The translations under genes were made by a program, and so were the position numbers. Below are positions 57,692 through 64,000 of a stretch of 64,000 bases of DNA, piece after piece. Source of the stretch: Muribaculaceae bacterium (lineage in GTDB: Bacteria > Bacteroidota > Bacteroidia > Bacteroidales > Muribaculaceae); contig JAFRRT010000022.1 of the NCBI GenBank assembly GCA_017427945.1, positions 1 through 64,000 of the forward strand, written 5' to 3'. The notes beneath the pieces are model-generated. The model was given only the letters and a program-made list of their open reading frames with translations, was not told the origin of the DNA and searched no databases. Within the stretch, counting starts at the first letter, position 1; each line of letters starts with the position of its first letter.

Positions 57692-59521
57692 CTAAAATGA
57701 CTGCATGTCAACGAGGTGCTTGTAGGCACCTTGACGGGCAATGAGGTCATCGTGGGTTCCCCGCTCGATGATGCGGCCGTCCTGCATCACGCAGATGAGG
57801 TCTGCCCCCTTGATGGTGCTCAAGCGGTGGGCGATGACCAGTGTGGTGCGGTTGCGCATGAGCTTGTCGAGGGCGTCCTGCACAAGGTGCTCGCTCTCGG
57901 TGTCGAGGGCGCTGGTTGCCTCGTCGAGGATGAGGATGGGCGGGTTCTTCAAGATGGCGCGGGCAATGCTGATGCGCTGGCGCTGTCCGCCCGAGAGTTT
58001 GCAGCCACGGTCACCAATGTTGGTGTCAAAACCCTGCTCGCTCGCCATGATGAAGTCATAGGCATTGGCAATGCGTGCCGCCTCCTCGACCTGTTCACGG
58101 GTGGCATTCTCAACACCAAAGGTGATGTTGTTATAGAAGGTGTCGTTGAACAGGATGGCCTCCTGGTTCACGTTGCCCATGAGGGCGCGCAGGTCGGTGA
58201 TGTTAAACTGGCGGATGTCGGTCCCGTCGATGCTGATGCTGCCCTCCTGCACGTCATAGAAACGCGGCAACAGGTCGGCAAGCGTCGTCTTGCCGCTACC
58301 ACTCTGCCCCACCAGGGCTACCGTCTGGCCCCGCTTGATATCGAGCGACACACCGTCGATGACCCATGCGTCGCCGTAGCGGAAACGCACGTCCTTATAC
58401 TGGATGCCGTGCTCCATCGCGGTGAGAGCGACGGGATTCTCGGGGTCCTTGATGGGATTGTCGGCGCTCAGGATCTTGTCGATGCGCTCCATCGACGCCA
58501 GACCGCGCTGGATGCTGTAGGCGGCCTTGGACAGGTCTTTGGCGGGATTGATGATGTTGTAGAAGATCACCATGTAGTAGATGAACTTGGGCGCGGTGAG
58601 GCTACCGCCATGGCCGCCCAGGATGAGCGTGCCGCCAAACCACAGCACAATGGCAATGGTCAACGTGCCCAGGAACTCGCTCATGGGGTGGGCGAGCACG
58701 TAGCGGCGGTTCATGCGGGTCTGGATGGAGCGGAATTTCTCGTTTTCGCCATCAAAACGGCGGCGCACCTTGTCCTCGGCATTAAAGGCCTTGACGATGC
58801 GCAGGCCGCCGATGGTCTCCTCAATGTTGCTCAACAGCACGCCCCACTGGTTCTGCCCCTCGAGCGAGACGCGTTTCAGCCGCTTGCCCACACGGCCCAT
58901 GATCCAGCCGGCCACGGGCAACAGCACGAGCACGAACAGCGTCAACTGCCAACTGATGACAATCATCATCACCAGGCAGGCGATAATCATGATGGGATTC
59001 TTGAACAGCATGTCGAGCGAGGTCATGATGGAGTTCTCGACCTCGGTCACGTCACCGCTCATGCGCGCCATCACGTCGCCCTTGCGCTCGTTAGAGAAGA
59101 ACGCGATGGGCAACGAGGTCATCTTCTCGTAGATCTGGTTGCGGATGTCACGCACCACGCCCGTGCGGATGGGAATCATGTAGAAGAAACTCAGGTAACT
59201 GCTGCCCGTCTTCAGTCCCGTCATGAACACCAGGGCGGCGGCGATGCACGCCAGGGCTGTCGACTGCCCGTAGCGCTCGATGATGCACTGCACGTAGTAG
59301 TAGAAGTCGTTGACCACCACGTCCTGAAGGCTGGCACTGCCCAGCGCCATGAACTCATAGTGGTTGGTGTTCAGCCCGAACAGCATCTCCAGGATGGGGA
59401 TGATGAGCGCAAACGAGAACAGCGTCAGGAACGCGGCCAGCAGGTTGAACACGATGTTCAACACGATATATTTCTTGTAGGGCGGTACAAACCGCTTCAA
59501 CAATTCCCAAAAACCTTTCAT
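57692..59521 (-). CDS. MsbA-like ABC exporter (half transporter)
   Basis: A 609-residue inner-membrane exporter: six TM helices (about 20-325) and a nucleotide-binding domain (about 370-605). Walker A is VGQSGSGKTT, the signature LSGGQRQR, Walker B ILILDEATSALD, and the switch His is in VIAHRLST. It resembles lipid A flippase MsbA of Bacteroidota; a drug or lipid exporter is the alternative. A TACCTTTG box ends only five bases before the ATG, so the mRNA appears to be leaderless. Confidence 0.93.
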   Translation of the reverse strand: MKGFWELLKRFVPPYKKYIVLNIVFNLLAAFLTLFSFALIIPILEMLFGLNTNHYEFMALGSASLQDVVVNDFYYYVQCIIERYGQSTALACIAAALVFMTGLKTGSSYLSFFYMIPIRTGVVRDIRNQIYEKMTSLPIAFFSNERKGDVMARMSGDVTEVENSIMTSLDMLFKNPIMIIACLVMMIVISWQLTLFVLVLLPVAGWIMGRVGKRLKRVSLEGQNQWGVLLSNIEETIGGLRIVKAFNAEDKVRRRFDGENEKFRSIQTRMNRRYVLAHPMSEFLGTLTIAIVLWFGGTLILGGHGGSLTAPKFIYYMVIFYNIINPAKDLSKAAYSIQRGLASMERIDKILSADNPIKDPENPVALTAMEHGIQYKDVRFRYGDAWVIDGVSLDIKRGQTVALVGQSGSGKTTLADLLPRFYDVQEGSISIDGTDIRQFNITDLRALMGNVNQEAILFNDTFYNNITFGVENATREQVEEAARIANAYDFIMASEQGFDTNIGDRGCKLSGGQRQRISIARAILKNPPILILDEATSALDTESEHLVQDALDKLMRNRTTLVIAHRLSTIKGADLICVMQDGRIIERGTHDDLIARQGAYKHLVDMQSF

Positions 59522-59526
59522 GCCCG

Positions 59527-59534
59527 CAAAGGTA
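59527..59534 (-). promoter_or_regulatory. -7 box of the ABC exporter gene (apparently leaderless)
   Basis: TACCTTTG on the minus strand is separated from the ATG by CGGGC only. The heptad tract occupies the region where the -33 box would lie. Confidence 0.55.
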
Positions 59535-59540
59535 GTATAA

Positions 59541-59575
59541 AGTTTAGAGTTTAGAGTTTAGAGTTTAGAGTTTTT
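59541..59575. repeat. AGTTTAG heptad tract 3
   Basis: Four perfect AGTTTAG heptads plus AGTTTTT, directly upstream of the ABC exporter -7 box. Confidence 0.75.
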
Positions 59576-59641
59576 TGAGATTTCAGTTAATTAGGTAGGA
59601 GGTTAAAATAGCACGAAATCCTGTAGTTTGGTTTTCTTTGC

Positions 59642-59649
59642 TACCTTTG
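59642..59649 (+). promoter_or_regulatory. -7 box of ECF/FecR-like/STN operon
   Basis: TACCTTTG lies 72 nt before the sigma gene; the -33 box is not clear. Confidence 0.45.
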
Positions 59650-59721
59650 TAAAAAATTAATAGAAACGGGTTTACATTTTCTTGACCTGAAACGTCTATC
59701 AAGTGTAATTGACCCACGACT

Positions 59722-60213
59722 ATGACAAAAAGTGAATTGGAAATACTGTTCAAAACGCACTACACGGCGATGTTCCGCCTGGCGGTGTCGCTGCTCTACG
59801 ATGCCGACGAGGCGCGCGATGTCGTGAGCGACGTGTTTGCCTCATTGCTCGACGGCGGACTGGCCATCCGCAGTGACAATGCTCAGGGTTTCCTGCTGAC
59901 GTGCGTGCGCAACGGCTGCATCAATGTCATCCGCCACAAGCAGATGCGGGAACGCTTCATCAAACTCTACTCGGCAAAAGCCGAACCGCTTGCCAACGGT
60001 CCTGATGACTTGATGATGCTTGCCGAATTGCGTGATTACATCGACAACCACTTGCCACTGCTGTCGCGCCGCATTTTTACTTTGCGCTACCTGCAGGACA
60101 TGACCTGTCAGCAGGTGGCCGATGCCGTGGGCGTGAGCCGCACGACAGTCCATCACCACTTGTCACAGTCACTGGAGAAAATCAACGCTTATTTCAACAA
60201 TCAAAAACGATAG
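59722..60213 (+). CDS. ECF sigma-70 factor (FecI-like)
   Basis: A 163-residue alternative sigma factor. Region 2 (about 12-75) includes YDADEARDVVSDVFASLLDG; region 4 (about 100-160) has LPLLSRRIFTLRYLQDMTCQQVADAVGVSRTTVHHHLSQSLEKI, broken into its two helices. It heads a three-gene operon with a FecR-like protein (five bases on) and an STN-domain barrel, so it probably answers an outer-membrane signal. Confidence 0.93.
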   Translation: MTKSELEILFKTHYTAMFRLAVSLLYDADEARDVVSDVFASLLDGGLAIRSDNAQGFLLTCVRNGCINVIRHKQMRERFIKLYSAKAEPLANGPDDLMMLAELRDYIDNHLPLLSRRIFTLRYLQDMTCQQVADAVGVSRTTVHHHLSQSLEKINAYFNNQKR

Positions 60214-60218
60214 ATGTT

Positions 60219-60845
60219 ATGGAACAGAACGATAAAATCCGTCTCTTGCTCGACATGCACGAGCATCCCGAGAATTACACCGACGAGCAGTTGGCCGCCA
60301 TGCTTGATGACGAAATGCAGGAGCAACTGGCCACTGCCAAGCGCGCGATGACCGATATCCCCGAGCCCGATGTCGATGCCGAGTGGCAACGCTTTGAGCA
60401 AGCGCATTTTGCCCCGGCGAAAAATCGCAGTTGGCTCAAGGTCGCCTCCGTTTTCCTCGGCGTGATTATGCTCTCGGCCTTCACCTATGCCGCTATCCGT
60501 GCCGTGAGTCACAGTGTCAACGATAAAGCCAAAGAACCCACCGAGACTGTCGCCCCGGCGCCGCAGCCAGAATCGACCGTAGGGCCTCGCCTTGGCGTGG
60601 CCGACACTGCAACAGTAGCGGAGGAGGAACCCATAGTCTTTGACAATCTTCCCCTTGACCAAATGCTGGAACGTATCGCGCCCCAGTACGGCATGCAGGT
60701 CGAGTTCCGCAACGAGGACGCCCGCGCGCTGCGCTTCTACTTCGTTTGGCAGCCCGATGAAGACCTGGATGCTGCGTTGGAGCGCCTCAACCTGTTCGAG
60801 AGTGTGAATATCAGCAAGGAGGGCAATACAATCGTGGTGGAATGA
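60219..60845 (+). CDS. minimal FecR-like anti-sigma / transducer
   Basis: A 208-residue membrane protein: a short cytoplasmic N-terminus (1-70) rich in acidic residues and helices, one TM helix (about 72-95), a Pro/Thr/Glu linker, and a C-terminal domain like DUF4974 of FecR proteins (about 138-208; FDNLPLDQMLERIAPQYGMQVEF and the VNISKEGNTIVVE end). The central FecR domain of usual transducers is missing and the protein is about 100 residues shorter. It overlaps the barrel gene by four bases. It could hold the sigma factor at the membrane and touch the STN domain. Confidence 0.8.
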   Translation: MEQNDKIRLLLDMHEHPENYTDEQLAAMLDDEMQEQLATAKRAMTDIPEPDVDAEWQRFEQAHFAPAKNRSWLKVASVFLGVIMLSAFTYAAIRAVSHSVNDKAKEPTETVAPAPQPESTVGPRLGVADTATVAEEEPIVFDNLPLDQMLERIAPQYGMQVEFRNEDARALRFYFVWQPDEDLDAALERLNLFESVNISKEGNTIVVE

Positions 60846-63397
60846 TGGCAAGACGCATGATATTTATCGTGGCGTGCTTGTGCATCGCCACGGCTGCCTT
60901 CGGGCAGCGGGTGACGCGGACGTTCAATGACGTGTCGATGAGCGAGGCGCTCAAGTGGCTCAACGAGCGGAGTGGGGAATACAACATCAGTTTTCTCTAC
61001 AATGAGTTGGAGGACTTCAGGGTGACGACGTCGGTCAAGAACAAGTCTGTGCCCGATGCCATTCAGCAACTGATCGGTTTCTATCCCATCAAGATGACCG
61101 TGCAGGGCAAGGAAATCGCCGTCGAGTGCCCGCAGAAGGCCTCGACGCGTTACAAGGGCATTGTCCTCGACGAGACGGGCCTGCCCTTGCCCTATGCCAA
61201 CGTTGCCCTGCTCTCGCCGCGCGACTCCACCCTCATCACCGGCGGCGTGACAAACGAGAGCGGCCTGTTCGTCATCCCCTGTGACCAACAGGGTGTGCTC
61301 GCCCGCATCACCTACGTGGGTTATCGTCCCGTCTATCGCCACTGCAAGGCCTCCCACCTGGGTACCATCAAAATGCAGCCCGACCAATACACCCTTGGCA
61401 GTGTCACCGTCAAGGGCGAACGTCCCCAGTACCAGATGACCACTGGCGGCATGACGGTCAATGTCGCGGGCACGGTGCTCAGCGACATGGGTACGGGTAT
61501 TGACGTGCTGGGCCAGTTGCCGCGCGTCGATGTCAAATGCGACGGCCAAGTGAGCATTTTTGGCAGTGGCACACCGCTCATCTACATCAATAACCGCCCG
61601 ATTCAGAGCAATACCGAGTTGTCACGCCTCAAGTCGGGCGACATCAAGTCTATCGACGTGATTACGAGCCCAAGTGCGCGGTACAAAAAGAATGTGTCGT
61701 CCGTCATCCGCATCTACACGGTCAAGCCCCAAGGAGACGGCTTCAGTGTTAGCACCATTACCAACGTGCGAAACAACCACGAGTGGGGCGGATATCAGGA
61801 TATTGACGTGAAATACCGCACCCACGGCCTGGAACTGTTTGCCGAGGGCTACTGGCGCAGCGCGTGGATGGGCGAGGATAATGACATCAATAATGACTTG
61901 TTCTTGGAGGATGGCACAGTACATGTCGATCAGACGGGCGACACCAAATTCCGCAGCAAGTCGCATTATGAGCAAGTAGGCTTCAATTACGATATCAACG
62001 ACAACCATTCGCTGGGCGCTTCTTACACCTTGAGCGGTGTCAACATCAAGAATAGCAGTGTCATTGGTGAGCAGCAGATATGGAACAACGGAGCCCTCGA
62101 GGGCAGCGTCTTGTATGATGCCCTCGTCAACCGCAAACAAAATCCGCTGCACGATGTCAATATGTATTATGTGGGCAAGGTGGGCCAGTTGTCAATCGAC
62201 TTTAACGGCACGTGGTATTGTCGCAATGAACGCAATACTGATGAACGCACTGAATTAAGCGATGAACTTGATGACCGCCATGTGCTCACCCAGAGTCGCC
62301 AGTGTAACCAGATGACCGCCGGCAAACTCATCCTGAGTCACCCCCTGTGGAAAGGTACCGCCAGCATCGGCACTGAGTTGACCTTTACCCGTACCGACGG
62401 CACCTATTCCAACGACGATCAATCCCATTTGTCATCCGACACGCGCATCCGCGAGAACAACAGTGCGGGCTTTGCCGAGTATGACTTTACCCTGGGCAAT
62501 TTCACCTTCGGCGCCGGACTGCGCTTTGAGCACATCAACTCTGACTACTATTCGTCAGGCATCCGTGAAGAAGAACCCAGCCGCACCTATAATGACTGGT
62601 TCCCCAATGCCTCCGTCGCCTGGAAGAAGGACAAGTGGAACTGGCAACTGAATTACAGCCGCCGCATCAACCGCCCCAGCTATTTCCAGCTGCGCAATTT
62701 CATCCAGTACGATAACCGTTACACCTACGAGGGTGGCAATCCACTGTTACGCCCGCAGCTGAACCACCGCTTGGAACTGTCGGCCATCTACTCGTGGCTG
62801 AGTCTGCAAGTGCGCTACACCTACAGCCAGAGCACCATGTGCTGGGTGCCTGTGCTGGAGCCGGACAAGCGCTATATCTTGCTGTGTACTCGCAACTATG
62901 GCGATGCCCAGCGCTTGTTTGCCTCGCTGGTGGCAGCACCGCGCTTCGGTGTCTATCGGCCCACGTTGACGTTGTCTTTCAACAAGGTCTTCTTTGATGC
63001 CAAGCAGTATGGCTCTAGTTTGACCCATCACAGGCCGTTGTGGCGGTTTGAACTGAGAAACACCTTTGTTCTTCCTCATTCCTGGACGGCAGTGCTGGGT
63101 GTGCGCTTCGCAAGTGATGCCGATGACGAGTTCCAGAGCGTCAAACACTATTGGACCGTCGGAGCCCGCATCAACAAATCCTTCTTCAACAAGGCGCTGT
63201 TGGTCAACCTCTATGCCGACGATATCTTCAGGACCAGCCAGGAGCGGTGGACCACCTACGGCATCGGCACCAACATCACCAAAGATTGCTACAACTTTGA
63301 CCGCACCATCGGCATGACCGTGACCTACAACTTCAACGTCACCCGCAGCAAGTACAAGGGCACCGGTGCCGGCAACGACGAGAAATCCCGCCTGTAA
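60842..63397 (+). CDS. STN-domain outer-membrane barrel (OMP_b-brl_3 type)
   Basis: An 851-residue outer-membrane protein. Signal peptide about 1-21; STN-like domain about 25-97 (FNDVSMSEALKWLNERSGEYNISF); carboxypeptidase-regulatory-like beta sandwich about 102-178; plug-like domain about 195-290 (LYINNRPI-type block, LKSGDIKSIDVITSPSARY); barrel from about 290 (OMP_b-brl_3 type, ending MTVTYNFNVTRSKYKGTG). No TonB box is obvious. With the sigma and FecR-like genes it makes a likely cell-surface signalling set. ATG 60845 is an equal alternative start. Confidence 0.85.
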   Translation: MMARRMIFIVACLCIATAAFGQRVTRTFNDVSMSEALKWLNERSGEYNISFLYNELEDFRVTTSVKNKSVPDAIQQLIGFYPIKMTVQGKEIAVECPQKASTRYKGIVLDETGLPLPYANVALLSPRDSTLITGGVTNESGLFVIPCDQQGVLARITYVGYRPVYRHCKASHLGTIKMQPDQYTLGSVTVKGERPQYQMTTGGMTVNVAGTVLSDMGTGIDVLGQLPRVDVKCDGQVSIFGSGTPLIYINNRPIQSNTELSRLKSGDIKSIDVITSPSARYKKNVSSVIRIYTVKPQGDGFSVSTITNVRNNHEWGGYQDIDVKYRTHGLELFAEGYWRSAWMGEDNDINNDLFLEDGTVHVDQTGDTKFRSKSHYEQVGFNYDINDNHSLGASYTLSGVNIKNSSVIGEQQIWNNGALEGSVLYDALVNRKQNPLHDVNMYYVGKVGQLSIDFNGTWYCRNERNTDERTELSDELDDRHVLTQSRQCNQMTAGKLILSHPLWKGTASIGTELTFTRTDGTYSNDDQSHLSSDTRIRENNSAGFAEYDFTLGNFTFGAGLRFEHINSDYYSSGIREEEPSRTYNDWFPNASVAWKKDKWNWQLNYSRRINRPSYFQLRNFIQYDNRYTYEGGNPLLRPQLNHRLELSAIYSWLSLQVRYTYSQSTMCWVPVLEPDKRYILLCTRNYGDAQRLFASLVAAPRFGVYRPTLTLSFNKVFFDAKQYGSSLTHHRPLWRFELRNTFVLPHSWTAVLGVRFASDADDEFQSVKHYWTVGARINKSFFNKALLVNLYADDIFRTSQERWTTYGIGTNITKDCYNFDRTIGMTVTYNFNVTRSKYKGTGAGNDEKSRL

Positions 63398-63430
63398 TCT
63401 AAGAATATCTAAGAACAACCGATGGAAAAA

Positions 63431-63477
63431 GACGGCCGCGGGTGAATGCACCTGCGACCGTCAACGTGAGGTTTTTT
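63431..63477 (+). terminator. terminator of the ECF/STN operon
   Basis: GACGG...CCGTC with inner CGC/GCG and GGTG/CACC pairs (63431-63462, some mismatches), then AACGTGAGG and six T. Confidence 0.6.
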
Positions 63478-63505
63478 CTGGGTGTTATAATGATTGTTAG
63501 TGTTT

Positions 63506-63581
63506 CTAGTTCCTAGTCCTTAGTCCTTAGTCCGTTGGCGGATGCCAACTCCTAACTTCTAACTCCTAACTTCTAACTCAC
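63506..63581. repeat. heptad tracts flanking a hairpin
   Basis: TAGTCCT-type heptads (63506-63532) and AACTCCT/AACTTCT heptads (63546-63580) flank GTTGGC-GGAT-GCCAAC (63535-63550). The second tract read on the minus strand is AGTTAGR, close to the AGTTTAG of the other tracts. The tract abuts the kbl stop. Confidence 0.55.
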
Positions 63582-64000
63582 TTAATGATTCCCATCTGCT
63601 TGCCGATCTTGATGAAGGCGTTGATGCACTTGTCGAGGTGCTCACGCTTGTGACCTGCCGATACCTGCACGCGGATGCGGGCCTGGCCCTTGGGCACAAC
63701 GGGATAGTAGAAACCGGTAACGTAGATGCCTTCCTTCTGCAGCTCGGCTGCGAAGTCCTGCGACAGCTTGGCGTCATAGAGCATGACGGCGCAGATGGCA
63801 CTCTGGGTGGGCTTGATGTCAAAGCCTGCAGCCATCATCTTGTCGCGGAAGTAGTTCACGTTGTCCACTAACTTGTCGTGCAGGGCGTTGCTCTCCTTGA
63901 GCATCTTGAACATCTCGATGCTGGCACCCACGATGCCGGGAGCGATGCTGTTGCTGAACAGGTAGGGACGTGAGCGCTGGCGCAGCATGTCGATGATTTC
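63578..64000 (-). CDS. kbl: glycine C-acetyltransferase (2-amino-3-ketobutyrate CoA ligase), C-terminal part
   Basis: The last 140 codons or so of a PLP enzyme that cleaves 2-amino-3-ketobutyrate with CoA to glycine and acetyl-CoA (threonine breakdown). The 5' part lies beyond the window. RQRSRPYLFSNSIAPGIVGAS matches the Kbl family block after the PLP lysine; YDAKLSQDFAAELQKEGIYV and PKGQARIRVQVSAGH follow, ending at LDKCINAFIKIGKQMGIIK. The nearest relatives with the same fold are BioF and serine palmitoyltransferase; the blocks fit Kbl best. Confidence 0.88.
   Translation of the reverse strand, partial: EIIDMLRQRSRPYLFSNSIAPGIVGASIEMFKMLKESNALHDKLVDNVNYFRDKMMAAGFDIKPTQSAICAVMLYDAKLSQDFAAELQKEGIYVTGFYYPVVPKGQARIRVQVSAGHKREHLDKCINAFIKIGKQMGIIK

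Noticed and set aside
57716-59554. 612-codon open frame on the plus strand opposite the ABC exporter
   Set aside because: All ABC motifs are on the minus strand; the opposite frame has no start context or domain.

Overview
The window is chromosomal DNA from a member of the Bacteroidales (phylum Bacteroidota), probably a gut or rumen relative of Muribaculaceae or Prevotellaceae. Evidence: many promoters follow the Bacteroidota pattern (TTTG or TTG at -33, about 20 nt, then TAnnTTTG at -7). One protein ends in a type IX secretion sorting domain, another in a dockerin-like repeat. There is a glycine-lipid (glsA/glsB) pair, and outer-membrane barrels and DUF4251 proteins typical of the phylum. 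Most of the window is GC-balanced core genome; the first 2.9 kb is clearly more AT-rich.

Layout. 1-2.9 kb: AT-rich accessory block (DUF6717-like protein, two paralogous two-TM proteins, an archaemetzincin-like lipoprotein, a YiiX-like hydrolase) ending at a tRNA-Lys gene. 3-8 kb: MalY/PatB aminotransferase, rubrerythrin, a barrel, LemA and two TPM-domain proteins. 8-12 kb: acyltransferase, sigma-54-type activator, lptE, TPR-like protein, secG. 12-17.6 kb: glutaminyl-cyclase-like M28 lipoprotein, prolyl oligopeptidase, short UvrA-like ABC protein. 17.7-20.2 kb: thyA-folA-lpxB operon on the minus strand. 20.25-21.1 kb: a Y1 (IS200/RAYT-like) transposase between two long inverted arms made of hairpins. 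21.2-25.3 kb: tRNA-Glu, rpsT, tRNA-Glu, then recO and two histidine phosphatases.

25.4-34.8 kb: a secreted unknown, a LexA-like repressor, an M16 peptidase, a GtrB/ArnC-like glycosyltransferase, a polysaccharide deacetylase, frr and two tandem DUF6056 membrane proteins. 34.9-38.8 kb (minus): glsA-glsB-Wzi-like barrel-lipocalin-like lipoprotein in one operon. 38.9-43.4 kb: polytopic membrane protein, barrel, tyrosine-rich lipoprotein and two DUF4251 lipoproteins. 43.5-47.5 kb (minus): AlkZ-related protein, O-methyltransferase, then rbfA-lolC/E-maoC-aroQ. 47.7-57.6 kb (minus): dockerin-tailed protein, large M16 peptidase, small membrane protein, a 1297-residue T9SS cargo with an SGNH esterase core, and an ECF sigma factor with a four-TM partner. 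57.7-63.4 kb: MsbA-like ABC exporter (minus), then a compact ECF sigma / FecR-like / STN-barrel operon. The window ends inside kbl.

The main themes are the cell envelope (LPS export, lipid A, glycine lipids, Und-P-sugar-type enzymes, barrels) and regulation across it. The most unusual structure is the transposase element, whose two arms keep identical linkers but carry different, still self-complementary hairpin stems. Other points for a second look are the AT-rich block beside tRNA-Lys, the glsAB-Wzi operon, two apparently leaderless promoters and recurring intergenic heptanucleotide tracts.
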